A DNA stretch of 64,000 nucleotides from Enoplosus armatus (GCF_043641665.1 NC_092203.1:8843067-8907066), one strand, 5' to 3'. Shown: positions 13,181-25,654, counted from the stretch's first letter. Numbers and translations: made by a program. The notes: generated by a model from the sequence alone, not told the origin.

Positions 13181-14032
13181 GAGTGGCCGCGTGGAATTAA
13201 AAACAAAAAGACAAAAAGGAGGAGGAGGAGGAGAAATTGAAGAGTAGAGAGTTAGTGTTCGGACCGTTTGTTTGGTTCAGTATCTTTAAATTCACAAATA
13301 AATAAACGACCACAGCAAGAAAAATCATCAAGCAAAGTCACAAAACAGCGACCGCTGGAATCACACTTGACTTGGACGAGTTTTTATAGCAACTTATCGC
13401 ACGAGGGCTTCGGTGCCTCGGTTGGGCATCTGTCTTGGCCGGATCTGTAAACAAAATAGTTCCATATTTCGCTCCTGGCACCAAGCAGTTTTTCGATGGA
13501 CTGGGATTCAGTTCAAGACGCGGCGGGCTGTTTGATGCTGTTGCCATGTTTTTCGGCCGATTGTCTCCATTGAATTTTTGCGCCTACGGCTACAATCCAT
13601 GGTCAAGAGCCAGGCTGCAGCTCTGTCTGTTCCAAGCCTTCATCTTATTCTTTTGAAGGAAAAAAAAAACGCCCCTCTCGCACACTCTGTTACACATCAA
13701 CAATCTGTGATGTTCAAAGAGTTATTTTTCAATGAAGTGATGTTGTAATGTACGTTTTAGTGAACTGTTTTTGTCTGCTTCTTCCTTGAGTTCTAGTTCT
13801 CCTGAATTTCCCACAATATCTTCAAACAAACTCCGGAGTCATTCTCCTTTTTCCAAACTTAGCATGTCTCGCGTCTGCTTCTGCAGGTATACTGAGAGTT
13901 TGCGATGAAGTTCTTTCTGTGTTACTTGTGAATATTTCAGCAAAAATGTGCTCAACGTGGAGACAAACACACACCTTTGAATATAAGTGATAATGAAGCC
14001 AGTGTAAGTGCACTGAAGACATGCTTGAATAT

Positions 14033-14154
14033 GTCACCTTGTGCTCTGGGAAATGATTGTGGGCATGTTGCACAACTTTCTTTCTTTTCTTTTCGATTCA
14101 TTAATTAAACAATTAGCAGCTTAATCAGTTATGAAAGTCATTGTTAGCCTTGCA
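14033..14154. repeat. 3' half of a teleost interspersed repeat (gtcaccttg...ttgttagcc)
   Basis: It matches the distal half of a very common fish repeat that reads gacgtcaccttg, ctctgggaaat, a stretch with attaattaaacaatta, and an end close to cattgttagccttgca. The proximal half is absent upstream of this copy but appears downstream at 14292-14483. Confidence 0.7.
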
Positions 14155-14291
14155 TCCTTTTGAATGTGACACCAAATGGCTTTTTTAAAATGATGATGAT
14201 TATTATTATATTATGTTCGGAAAATTCATTTAACTTTTGTTTAAATTTGTAACAGCCTGACCAGTGATGGAAAAATAGCTGACAGGCGGAA

Positions 14292-14483
14292 AATTAAACA
14301 ATTTTGATGACTGATTAATTGTTTAAGTCATTTTTTTAAGCAAAAATGCCAAACGTGTCCTTGTTCCCACTTCTTAAATATGAGGTTATGCTGCTCTTCT
14401 TTGTCTAATATTGTTGTGAATTGAATATTTTGGGATTTTGTACTGTCGGTCAACAAAACAAGCAATTTGAAGACGTTACCTTG
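14292..14483. repeat. 5' half of the same teleost interspersed repeat
   Basis: It contains attaattgtttaagtcattt, caaaaatgccaaacgtg, a cttcttaaatatgaggtt part, gaattgaatattttggg and caatttgaagacgttacctt, the proximal half of the family seen at 14033-14154. It stops at accttg, the point where the upstream fragment begins. Both fragments are on the same strand. Confidence 0.72.
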
Positions 14484-14966
14484 TTTTCTCAGAAGCTGCT
14501 GACACATCAGAACACGACAGGCACTGGAAACGGAGACGCAAATGTAAATGATTTATTATAATAAATCTACAAAGCTTCAGTGCTGTAAATATGGATCTGG
14601 ACAAAACCAGAAGCCGAACTGGACCCAGGGGCTCCAGATTTGGTTGGTCACTCTGGAACCTCGAGCACCTTAAAGCATTTACATTAATCTGAAAATAACT
14701 CACATGAATCAATATGGAAAATAATGTTTTGTCACATCCAGGGTTTGAAGGGAAGAGGAACAGAGCCCAGTTTTGAAAGGCGAGAGGAGAAAAGGGGGGA
14801 GGAGAGGAGAGGCAGACCTTTAACAGACAAGGACAACGTCGGGGAGGAAGAGCAACGTCAAGAAAATGACAGGAGAGTGAGGTTGGGAAAAATGGGAAAG
14901 AATGGGAAGGAGAGTGGAAGAGGAAGAGCGCAACAAAGATGACAGGAGTGGAATGAGGTGGCGGGG

Positions 14967-14991
14967 AGAGGGAGGGAGGGAGGGAGGGAGG
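14967..14991. repeat. (GGGA)n tract
   Basis: About six GGGA units at the end of a longer purine-rich stretch (about 14745-14991). Confidence 0.9.
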
Positions 14992-15295
14992 CCGGAGCAC
15001 AGATAGATGAATGACATTTTGGATTCTCTCAGCAATAAAGCGTCTCCCCAGACGCAGGCTGTCTGGGTTTAGATAGAGGCCGTCACACTGAAGGGCTCAT
15101 TTGCCTTTCAGTTGCTCATTACATCCAACCCAAACTTATTTCCTCTGCTGGGAGGCCAGTTTCCCCCCCGGTGCTCTGACTGTTAGTGCGTGTGTGCTTA
15201 CATGCAGGATGTTTTTGCATGCGTGGTGGTACTTTCGTGTGTTTTTGTGCTTTTTGGGGGGTAAAATGACGGTCCGGACAGCATCTGTGGTGCAT

Positions 15296-15314
15296 TGTGT
15301 GTGTGTGTGTGTGT
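15296..15314. repeat. (TG)n microsatellite
   Basis: About nine TG units; first member of the cluster at 15.3-16.1 kb. Confidence 0.93.
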
Positions 15315-15433
15315 TTCATTATGTCTCTGGCATGTTGTGTTTGTGACACGCCATTTCACTTTGTACACAATTTGAAGTCAACTGCTGTGTTTGGAATAAC
15401 TCAAGTTAGTGAATCTTGCACAACATGGACTCA

Positions 15434-15457
15434 AACACACACACACACACACACACC
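15434..15457. repeat. (AC)n microsatellite
   Basis: About 12 AC units in the cluster. Confidence 0.95.
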
Positions 15458-15518
15458 ATATTGTGATTTATAAAGGGAGAGTGAAGCTAAACACACTTGA
15501 ACAAGCCGAAATGAGCAT

Positions 15519-15519
<1 letters not shown>

Positions 15520-15569
<50 letters not shown>
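15520..15569. repeat. (CA)n microsatellite, about 25 units
   Basis: An uninterrupted CA array in the cluster. Confidence 0.97.
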
Positions 15570-15570
<1 letters not shown>

Positions 15571-15722
15571 TGCATGCATCTTCACACAAGGCGTATCCTT
15601 TCTTAGCTGTGATATTGAAACATGCAGGTCTCACAGTATAAATGTTCTCCAACCTTCCTTCATAATGATTTCTCCCATATGGTTCCTACTAATATTCTGC
15701 TTCAAGCCAACTCACTGGAACT

Positions 15723-15769
<47 letters not shown>
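15723..15769. repeat. (AC)n microsatellite, about 23 units
   Basis: An uninterrupted array followed by a short TATA stretch. Confidence 0.97.
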
Positions 15770-15774
<5 letters not shown>

Positions 15775-15881
15775 TGATCACAGGCAGCCCTTCTGTGCTA
15801 CATTAACTACAAACCTCATTTCCCCACAAAGAGAAGCCACCGGCTGAAAATTGGCTGGGACGAGTCATTAAACCTGTGTCT

Positions 15882-15909
15882 GACACACACACACACACAC
15901 ATGCACAGG

Positions 15910-15943
<34 letters not shown>
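15882..15943. repeat. Interrupted (AC)n microsatellite
   Basis: Two AC tracts (15882-15901 and about 15914-15943) separated by a short segment containing gcgcgc. Confidence 0.95.
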
Positions 15944-16048
15944 TCTGTTATACAAATGACCCCCCCCACCCACCTGTGTCAGTGTAGCAGGTGATATCCC
16001 AGCGCCCGCTGAGAAATGATTGCCCTTTTGATGGAGGAGGTCCAGTAT

Positions 16049-16050
<2 letters not shown>

Positions 16051-16095
<45 letters not shown>
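16051..16095. repeat. (GT)n microsatellite, about 22 units
   Basis: Complementary to the AC arrays immediately upstream, with about 107 bp between this array and the nearest one. Confidence 0.97.
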
Positions 16096-16098
<3 letters not shown>

Positions 16099-18076
16099 GT
16101 CAGTGTACAAATGTGTATGTGCACTTGTGAGTCTTGATGCGGTTTATGATGTGTGTGTGTGTTGCAGTGATACATAGAATGATAATTGATGGTGCCTGCG
16201 AGGGTAGAGGATTAAGATACATGGGAATGCCTCGTGGGAGAGAAAGAAGACAGAGGAATGTTTTAGACGCAGGAGGAAGACAGAGGAGGTGAAGAAAAAT
16301 GACAAGAAAACATGCAGACAAGACGACGGGTGAAGGGAGGGAAAGGTGAAGGAGAGAAAAGAGAAAGAAGTGGTTACAAAAATCTGAGAAGGACAAAGAG
16401 GAAGAGGAGCTACGGGGGGGGCAGTAAGGGGAAGAGACCCTGCTGAGGGATGATTGATGGCTCTGAAACCCCCGCTGGCCCCAGATCAGCCGCCCAGAGC
16501 TGTCAGGGACATTTTGAAGTTGAACTCGCGGGGAAGTGGGGACACCCTAATAAGCAAAAACAAATTCTTCTTATGTGGTGTCCTTGTTTCTGTCAGGACG
16601 GACGCTGTAGGACATGTCGGGTTCCTCCTACCAGCCTTCATTGTATTTTTTACTATTTTAACGCTCTGGGAAATTCATGTCTAATATTTGAAACTGTTGT
16701 CTTCAGCTGTTACCTTACACTCACAGCAATAGGTTTAATGAGCAGCAGCGGGCCGTATGTGGGTGTTTACCCTGGGTTTTGGCTCTCAGGCCACATCCAG
16801 GCTTTACTTGCCCTCTGATTGGTTGAACAGGATGCTAGAGTTGAACATTAATCAAAGATGGAGCAGTGAAGGACATGGATTAAGTTTCTGGTCTCAATGT
16901 TTTTCGTACGGTTAGTGCATTAATGACAATTTACATAGCATGTAAGTGTAAATCAAGTAGTCGATTGACACAAAAAAGCGACGCCGTTTTTAAAGCGTCG
17001 AATGGGAATATTAACTGGATTTCTTTATCTTCTGTGATAGTAAATAAAATATCTTTGAGTTTTGAACTGTCGAGAATATAATTTGGTTTTTATCTTTTCA
17101 TAAAGATCATTATGTAAGCGAGTATAAAGTTACGTTTATGCTTAGAAGTTAAGTTTAAGCACAGAAGTGACTCAGCAGACAGGCTTTGTGTTTGCTAATT
17201 GAATAAGCTCCTTTCAAAGAGCCTTCTTTTTTTGAGGGATTTGTTTTGTTCTCGGCCTTCACCAACAGAGACACCAAAAAGAGGAGGTTGTGGCATCGCA
17301 AGCGTCACGTCAAGGGGTCGTCAAACAGGCACACACAAAAAAAGTTTCAAAAAGTGAAAGGTTTGTCTGGATTAACATAAAGTCTCATCAAGCAGCAGCT
17401 TCTCAGATAAGGACGTGGAGAGGAGAGCTGATTAGGAATAGATTAACTCACTTCCTCAAAGAGTCACAGGTACCTCAGCATTTCCCACTTTGCAAAAAAG
17501 TTGAACAAAGTTAAAACAACTTGTACTGTGTCTTTTTTTTCTTTTCTCGATTTACTTTGCAATCATTCTCTCACGTAATTGTTCTTCTTTCTATTATAAT
17601 GGTGCTGCAGGCGCGGCACCTGTATTCCATGAATCCAGACAAATGAACTGAGCATGAACTAAATTACTAACAAATAAATGGAATTGTTTCACTTCAGCAC
17701 ATCAAACAAGTTTACAAGAGGTCACACTGACCCTTTATACATGTTTGAAGGGTTCTACATGTACCACCATGGATTAAAATGTACTAAAAAAGCCCAGAAA
17801 TATCGATAGATTTGAGATTCATTATTCACTGTCTGTAAAAGTATTACCATTCTATTAACCAAGGGCACCCTGCTAGCCTCTTAAAAAAAAGTACTGAAGT
17901 TTAATTTGGACTATCAGTCATTTTCTAAGAGGAGCTGATTTTTCGTCTTTTTTAATGGTGAGTGTCTCATTCTGGATTGAAACTCTTCATCTCGCATACA
18001 GTGAGCTGGTGTTGGAGCTGAGCCTATAAGCTTCATGGCTGCCTCGTCAGCACCACCTCAGGACTGTGTGCGAGAA

Positions 18077-18104
18077 GATGATGATGATGATGATGATGAT
18101 GATG
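18077..18104. repeat. (GAT)n trinucleotide array
   Basis: About nine GAT units. It appears as runs of Met or His when translated, but there is no supporting gene structure. Confidence 0.95.
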
Positions 18105-18350
18105 GTGGGAGTGGTGGTGATGAGGGGGATGAAGGCTGGTGGGCCCAGTAATAACCGACTGATGTGGTCCGGGCTCCCGGGCCGTTTGAAGCCAGGCGTG
18201 TGGGAGTGTGTCAGCCGAGGTGTGGGATGTGTGTGTGAGTGGTTTCTGATGAAGGGACGGATGGTGGCTTCTCTTGGATGGGATTGCAGCTGCGAGTGGA
18301 GGAGTTTTCAGCCGCATACTGTACATCTAGGAAGACTCTCTGTGTTTTCG

Positions 18351-18375
18351 TGTGTGTGTGTGTGTGTGTGTGTGT
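18351..18375. repeat. (TG)n microsatellite
   Basis: About 12 TG units. Confidence 0.95.
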
Positions 18376-21041
18376 ATACAGCTCTGTGTATTTTAAGTGG
18401 TCTTCTGCATACAGTATTTTGTATGCATTAAAACTAAAGCTCATCGTTTGGAGTTTTTACCAAAAGAAAATCCACTTTCTTTGAAGAAGCTTACTTTTCC
18501 TCCCAATTATATGTTGCTTTATGTTTCTTGCACAAAGACACTGCAAAATACAAATAAATCATATATGTAATAAATTACTTTTCGTAGTCCACTTATAGAT
18601 TCATTGAGTGACAGAAAATGAATCATTATTTAAAGGTGCACCAGTTTTCTTGTCAACAAAAGTTATGTTTACGGTCAGTGTTTCCTTCGGTATCCTTGAG
18701 GTCTAACCAACATGTTCAATGCATCTCCCTCCTCACAAACGTTTACAAAACCATTTAAAAACTATTGTATTGTTTACATGAATGTTTACTAGCTAGCAGT
18801 CTTCTTTTTCTTTTTCTTTTCAACACTATTTGCTGTTGGTTTTCTACCTTGATAAAGTTGTGTATTCTGAACTTTATTGATCAGGCTGAGGCCGTAGGAG
18901 TGAAGCTGAATAAATTCTTAAAAATTGATTTGCGTTGCCCTTCAAATGCGTCAGGGGTCACGCCGTTGTGTGTGTCTTCTTACATTGTGTGCTGTTTGAC
19001 CATGACACTCACATTTTAGCAGAGAATTGTGCCATTACTTTGCAATTTAAACCCACACAAAAACAAAGTGCATAATTCAAAATTTCCTCCACACACACAC
19101 ACACAGACTTGTATTAATTCCCACCACCCATACGATCTGATTCTTGCTGAAACACCATCAGGTACGCTGTTAGTAAACATCCTTGTAAATCCACAGCGAG
19201 GTTTAGTAGATAACACGTCACTGCAGACGCTGCAGTTTTGCTTTAGTTTGGAGAAAATCGCTTGTCTAACTTTCACAGCACACACACTGTTTATCAGGTG
19301 GACACTTGAGATGTGTTTCTTGCAGTTTGAATAGCAAATACGCTCAGCCTCTGTAATGTTTCGATGCTGGAAATACACCGCTATCTGGTGAATAGAGCCG
19401 TGACCTCGTACCTGAGCTTTCAACCTGCTCTGTTTTGCTTATGTCATGATCATGTTGCTTTGCTGACCCCTGCAGTAACCACGCCACCCACTCAGTCAGC
19501 CATTACAGCTCAACACCCAAGAGGTTACAGCCTTTTCCACTGTTTAAATGTATATACTCTTTTCTCCAACTTCAAGTAGCTCATAAGTTCGTTTTTCCAG
19601 CAGAATTGAAAGACGGTGGAATGTAATGCACTTCTCTAAGAAGCCGGACTTGAACACATAATTGTTTGGAGGTTCGTGAATCTTATTAGACGTCACTTTG
19701 TCTACGATATGACCACAGCTACAGGAGTTTGCAGACATTAAAGTCATAATCGTTTTGATGATTTTCATGAAATCAAATCCATTTGATGGTCTCCTCTTTT
19801 CCTGCAATAGCCATTCAACATATATAAATTCAGTAATTATCTCCCTATATAGTACTTTTCATTGGTTGTGGCGGAGTCCGCCATTTGTGCATTGGATTCA
19901 GATTGCTTATGGGGTTCACAGAAAGACGCTGCATGTGTAATCCAGCACAATTTCATGTCATTGATGAAATTTCAGTGTTTACTGTTCATTCTCTTCACAC
20001 TGTGCCAGAGCTGTATTCATGTAATGCACAAAGAAGGTCAAAAGTTAGAGGAGGAGAGAGAAGAGTGCTGATGGAGAAATGAGACAGTCTGAATTTAAAA
20101 CTGCAACAGGAGGACAGAAACATGATAACAGAGCAGACGCCCAGAGAATAAAAGCCGAAGAAGAGGCAGCAACGTGAAGGAGAAGAGATGAAGTGAGAAA
20201 TGAGAACAAGCACAGCTCAATATGTCAGCGAGAATAAGCGGGGAGGTAACTGTCTGCCTGCATCTCTCACTTCATGGATGGATCAGAAATGGGCTCTACA
20301 GCCAGAAACCACCGTGCATACATGCCCACACACACTCTGAACATTTCTCCACTCAGACCTGTCCTGCGTTCATCACGACAGCTTTCAGAAAAAAATGCAA
20401 GGATGCTCCCTCATTGTTGCCAAACTCAATTGTCTGTTCCAGGCAGAATGGTGTGAGACAGGATTAAGTTGTAATTCAATTTAGGGAGATTAAATTCAGT
20501 CACATTCAGCTAGAGAGGCGACAGCAGCTAAACTGCAGCTATAAGAAGTTTAAATTATTTTTTTCTCCATGCAGTGCATATGCATGTGTTCTCACTCGAA
20601 CACGCTCAGGCACAGAAATGTATTCACGCAGACATGAAATGCACACACTCCAACTGTATTTGAACTGGACGGAGACCAAAGAGAAAATCACCACATCATC
20701 AGCGCCTGCAGAGGCTGCCAACTCAAGCCTCTCCTTTCCTTTCATTATCTATTACTTAAAAAAACATGCACGTCATCAAAGTGAATGAGGAAACTGGGCC
20801 TTGAGTCACTGGAGTCTGGTATCTGCTGGACTGCTGAAGGCCTGAACATCCCCAAGACCTGCACTACGCTGCGGTATTGCAAAGAGCTCACTGTTTTTTT
20901 GCTATTGTTGCTCTAGTTCTCTGTTCTGTTGGCTGCTCGGTTTCTTCCCCGTTCCTCAGTCTTGCGTATATCCGTTGTATATACACTGACGACCCCCCAC
21001 CCACAAACAAAACAGCAGAAAAAGTAGCCTACTTCTTTTGA

Positions 21042-21081
21042 AATATATATAATAATATATATTTATAATATATATTATATT
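21042..21081. repeat. AT-rich quasi-palindrome
   Basis: A run of ATAT and AATAATAT units with near-palindromic organisation. Confidence 0.8.
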
Positions 21082-21345
21082 CATTGTATAAAAAACAATA
21101 ACAGCACAGAACATTTAACTGTACAATTAATTTAAATAGTGAACGTAATACCTGCAATTGTATAAAATGACACCCTTAAAATCAAGAGGGCTTCACAACC
21201 CCCCCTTGGAGCACCTGTCCTGTCCTCTCACCTGGATTATGGCCCGTATTGTTTTAAAGGTTACGTGTTTAAGGTTCTACCTATGTTTGCTGTGATGTCA
21301 TGCGCCCTTCTCCCTCTCTGTGGAATAAATGAGCTGCCTCGCCTG

Positions 21346-21370
21346 TCGCTGTCTCTGTCTCTGTCTCTGC
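21346..21370. repeat. (TCTCTG)n tract
   Basis: About four tctctg units. Confidence 0.85.
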
Positions 21371-21570
21371 AAAGACACAACTGTGGAGATATCCTGCTTC
21401 CACTGTCCTGATTGGCAGATATGTGCTCCACCACCGCGCTCACACCGAGGCACCGACAGGCGCACACACCGGAGCTGTCAAGTGGACATGGCCCCCGTGT
21501 CACCTGATGCATTAACGGGGGAAAAAAGAGCAACGGCTCAATACTTATATTGTCCACCGCCGAGCTGTCT

Positions 21571-21597
21571 GAGAGAGAGAGAGAGAGAGAGAGAGAG
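21571..21597. repeat. (GA)n microsatellite
   Basis: About 13 GA units followed by G5, within a purine-rich stretch. Confidence 0.95.
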
Positions 21598-21879
21598 GGG
21601 GCAGCAGAGACAGAGAAATAGATGGCTAAGGGCAGAGAAAAAGAAATTAGGAAAGGAGAGAGAGGAAGAGGCAGAGCAGATGGATCTAGACACTTTCGAA
21701 ATGAGCCCTGAGAAAAGAGCGTTTACAGTAGAGCGTGTCGATATGAATGCTAATGCTCCTGGACGTCATTCCCTCTCTCACAAATACAAGATTGTGTCTC
21801 TTGATCTTTCAATTCTATTTTCCTTGCCTGGCTTTACCTTGCTGACTTACCCTGAATGAGTGCCATTTCTCTCTTTTGT

Positions 21880-21923
21880 CTGTGTGTGTGTGTGTGTTAG
21901 TGTGTGTGTGTGTTAGTGTGCGC
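21880..21923. repeat. Interrupted (TG)n array with TTAG spacers
   Basis: Three TG tracts separated by TTAG. Confidence 0.85.
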
Positions 21924-22082
21924 GCTGTCGGCTGATATTGGCTTTTGAGAGTTGTTTTCCCCTCACTTTTCACCTCTCCCCTCTGATCTTTTATCACCAC
22001 ACACAAACATAATCTCACGCACACACCTGCAAGTAGGTTTCAATAACAGATTATTACAGACGCTCGCTAACCTTTCATCTCC

Positions 22083-22105
22083 TCACACACACACACACAC
22101 ACACA
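22083..22105. repeat. (CA)n microsatellite
   Basis: About 11 CA units, about 160 bp after the TG array at 21880. Confidence 0.94.
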
Positions 22106-23655
22106 GGAAAGAAAAATCCCCGTACACATACATAGGTTCATTGATCCGACCAATTTTCGATCCTTTCAGAGACTTCCTTTGAGTTTGTAGCCGTTCTTAA
22201 ATCATTTCATCTAATAACTCATCTGTTTGTGTGTGTGTGTGTGGTCAGCAAATCTCATTTATCACCATAGCTCAGGTCCCCTCACTGCCATTCTGTCCCA
22301 CACAGCAATATGGAGGATCACAGAGGAGAGGAAAGCACGCTCATCTTTGCACAGCCAACGATCCATAAAGCAATATGGGAGTTTATGAGCTCTCAATGTT
22401 GTTCAATATAGGGGCAAGTTCAACCATGCAATAGTCCATTGGTTTTTTTCCCCTCTTTTTGTTCACTTTTTCTGAAATTCTTGTGCTTTGAATGTGGAGA
22501 ATATGAACTGTGGCGTTTGAAAGGTGTACAGCAAATGTATTTAAAGGACATGACAGACCATGAAACGCAAATGGATGTTTTTGGCATTTTAGCCAACAAA
22601 CATGCAAAAAAAACATTCTTAAAACAATTTAGGAGAACCTATAAATTGTAAGTTGTGCTCATTTCAAGCTGCGGGTGCAGGGAGTCTTGAGGTGGAAGTA
22701 GTTTGACATTGGATGTGTGATATGAAGAAGGACATATTGAACTGTTGGAGGATATCCTGAAGTACCAACATATGTCTGTGGCCTTGTCTATGAATTGTCT
22801 GACCAGAACACTCACAGTGAACAGAGCAGAGGGATGTGATGTAAACACTACAGCCACTGATAAGCAGAATCCAATGGTGCTCACTAAGAACTGGAGTTGA
22901 TACCAAATAACCCCGTGTGGTCATTCAACAAGTCCTCATCGCTAAAATAGGTCGTCTTTTCATTGGATTTCAAAACTACCCTTCAAGGCTGTGATATAGT
23001 GATATAGTGATCGAGGTAAATATGGAACTGAAACCATTGACGATCCACTCCATGTATATAAATTGCTCTACTTTGAATAATAGTTTGTATTTGACATGTT
23101 AATATCATTTGAACTGCTGGACCACAGGTGCTTCTCTGAGTATGTGCTTCAAGTTTCCACACTTTTGCAATATTGGACCAGGATTGTCTTCCAAACTATT
23201 TGTGATCTCTCAACGACTTTAAGATTAGGGAAGCTGAAACCAATGTTGGCTTTTGGTTCTGAAGAAGGGTGCAAACCCAAGCCTCCAGTGTTGTCGTGAC
23301 AGGCTTTGCTCTTGCATTTCTGGACCGTTAAATCTTGCACAACCCCAAGAGCGGACCCTGGAAAATGTAATTATAGGTCATGTTCAAGACCTTCACTCAG
23401 ACTGTTCTGGACCTAAACCCCAAAAGCCAGTCAATCATCCGCAAATTGGAAGTTTACATTTCTGTTGTAAGTCATCTTAAAATGACTAAAGAATCCGTGG
23501 ATGGAATAATATTTACTCGCTCCCTTTTACAGAGCAAACCGGTCCACAGTTATTGGCAAAAACAAAATTTAAATTTAAAATTGAGACCTACTCAAAGTTG
23601 AACCGCTGACAAACTTTAATGAGCAGTTTAATTACATCGAGGCAAACTCCATTCC

Positions 23656-23659
<4 letters not shown>

Positions 23660-23708
<49 letters not shown>
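23660..23708. repeat. (CA)n microsatellite, about 24 units
   Basis: An uninterrupted CA array in intron 1, about 1.7 kb before exon 2. Confidence 0.97.
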
Positions 23709-23709
<1 letters not shown>

Positions 23710-25426
23710 AAGCCAACGCAAGAAACCTCCAAGTCGTGCCTGCGGTAACGTGGCGACGGTGCCAGCTCAGCGGAGCAGATGGTGGCAGGACTGAGGCTGG
23801 GGAGGCTGAGTGACTGGTGGAGAGGGCTGGCAGGGACGGAAAGAGCTCTTGATGGGTGGAAATAGGAGGAACTAATTGCAGTGGTAGCTCCTGCATTAGT
23901 CGATTGTTATTCATTTATCATTAGCACTGCAGGCAAACTGTCAGTCACAGAATCTATGTCTTTTAACTTACTTCTGCAAAGAGTTGAAGAGCAGTTCACC
24001 TTTTTCCTTGTGATCATAACATTTCACATCTCAGATAATGAGTTAAAGGTACCATCTTTACCCTAGTTTTTGTACTTTTCTGACTACTGCAGTTGTAGTT
24101 TTCTGTTGTCGGCCATTGAGAATCTCCCTTAGCTTTTGTACATTTCTCTAGCGCATTTTAACAGTCGCTTGTCAGGGAGGATAACAAGTTTCAAATGTCT
24201 GAGTCCACTAATATTATACCACGACAGATAACGGCAGCTTTCCGGCTCCATTCCTGCTTTGCAAAGAACAACGTTAATACCTTCATTCAGTCGTTTTCTA
24301 ACGGCTGAAATAACAAGTGGAGCTCACTGTACATGTGCTGTGCCATTAGCGTGGATTGGTAAAAGGATGTTTGCCAGAGGGTGTGAGACGCAGGCGTGTG
24401 TCTCGGCTCTTTCGTGGTTGTTTTTGTGTGTGTGTGGCTAAAACCAACAGAGAAATCTAGCAGTTTCTAATTGCCTGGCCTTCCCACGCACCAATAGAGC
24501 TGTTTCCTCTCCCTATAATATCTTCAAAGTCTTGTAATCTCGTCAGCTGAGTAAAGTCTCCAAGTGAAACCCTCTGTAAAGGTCAACCAATGCAATTTGA
24601 ATATCTTTGATTAAACGGTGTGCCGGTGCCAGACCCAGACTGTAGGTCACTGCCTCAGAGAAATGATATCCACCCCTCTCACCCCACTTGTCCCTCCCCA
24701 AGTCTCGACTCTCGCAGCTCCCTCATTGTCGAGGGTCACGTCTGCAGCACTCTGCACTCTTTTTAGCAATTTACCTAATCTCTCCCGACCCATTCTCTCT
24801 CTGCCACTACTCCCTCTGTCCCGTTTCACGTCCCTTTATGTCCTCCGTTCCCTCGGCCTGTATCTCACAGTCACACAATGCATAGTGTTAGTCCTGAAAT
24901 CCCCCATCCTGAATGTTTCTCCCTCTGTCTTCTCTGCCCTCTTTCTCCATTCATTATCTCACTGATTCTAACATTCCTCAGTGACTATGCTATGCAGCAG
25001 TCACTGAACCATGTTTCTACACTCTGGTGTGTTAGTTAAAACCTCACTAAGTGCAGTCAAAGAATCAGAGTTTTCCTCGCAAAATGACTCTGGGGAAAAG
25101 AGATGGATCATATTTTACATCAGTTTTACCACTGAAAAAGCTCAGTTAGCCAGTTGGCTGACCTTTAAGTGTTAGGATGGGCGCCTACTGGACGTGATCA
25201 AGTTAGCTTGCCTGATAGCAATTCAAGATAATGACTATCGTGGTCATGATTAACCGAAAAACATTAATTAGACTTTTTATTCATGTTTTCAAAGTGCTTT
25301 CCTTGAATTTAATCCCACCCTTGTTCACATGATCTTTGGCTCTGCCCGTTGAGCTTGAACCGGACTTTTTGACTGCATCAACAAATTACCTCTAAAGTGA
25401 CATTGTTTTTCTCTCTGTGTCTCTAG

Positions 25427-25578
25427 TTTGTCCTGGCACGGAGAACAAGCTGAGCACCCTGTCTGACCTGGACCAGCAGTACCGCACCCTGAAGAAGCTC
25501 TACGAGAACTGCGAAGTTGTCATGGGCAATTTGGAGATCACCAGCATCGATCGAAACCGCAACCTCTCCTTCCTCAAG
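25427..25578 (+). CDS. erbb4: erbb4 exon 2 (start of extracellular L-domain I)
   Basis: This exon encodes the N-terminal part of receptor L-domain I of an ErbB4-type receptor tyrosine kinase. ErbB4 is a plasma-membrane receptor that binds neuregulins and dimerises with other ErbB proteins. The exon is preceded by a pyrimidine-rich tract ending in ctctag and followed by the donor gtatga. It is 152 bp, the usual length of exon 2 in this family. Two bases complete a codon split with exon 1 (V), and 50 full codons follow. Visible signatures are the CPGTENKLS start, [12 protein letters not shown] and LSFLK at the end. The first Cys and the Cys of NCEVV are 27 residues apart, which is the spacing of the first disulfide in ErbB proteins. 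ENKLS and EITSI fit ErbB4 better than EGFR, ErbB2 or ErbB3. N45-L-S near the exon end is a glycosylation sequon that I do not recall in human ERBB4. The paralog (erbb4a or erbb4b) is undetermined. The exon is partial: the gene continues in both directions. Confidence 0.96.
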
Positions 25579-25654
25579 GTATGAACATGGAGGACACGCT
25601 TGTATCTGCATGGGTAGACGGAGAGAGACAAACACTGTGGAGAGGACAGAGACT

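Larger units (their letters stand above)
1..25426 (+). other. erbb4: erbb4 intron 1, 3' portion
   Basis: The whole stretch upstream of exon 2 reads as intron. No segment resembles the ErbB4 signal-peptide exon with a phase-1 donor. Stretches without a recognised element (roughly 1-1400, 2200-5900, 10100-12200, 16450-18050, 18400-21000, 22250-23650 and 23720-25400) contain only short, non-conserved open frames, and I see nothing further in them. The recognisable content is listed separately: microsatellites, a poly-G run at 2159, teleost repeats at 9978 and 14033-14483, purine- or pyrimidine-biased tracts, and two candidate regulatory stretches. The ErbB4 gene has very long 5' introns in vertebrates, so an intron 1 of more than 25 kb is not surprising. 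The extent outside the window is unknown. Confidence 0.9.

Noticed and set aside
13435..13656. A 73-codon open frame in a high-complexity stretch of intron 1.
   Set aside because: No recognisable protein motif, no convincing splice sites at both ends, and the codon pattern is not suggestive. It was kept only as non-coding sequence near a candidate conserved element.
14476..15000. A 174-codon open frame on the - strand rich in Ser, Pro and Leu.
   Set aside because: It is the complement of the purine-rich tract and the repeat end at 14292-14483, and shows no family signature.
21329..21859. A 176-codon open frame on the + strand, one of the longest in the window.
   Set aside because: It runs through a TCTCTG tract, a GA array and purine-rich sequence, has no domain signature and lies inside intron 1.
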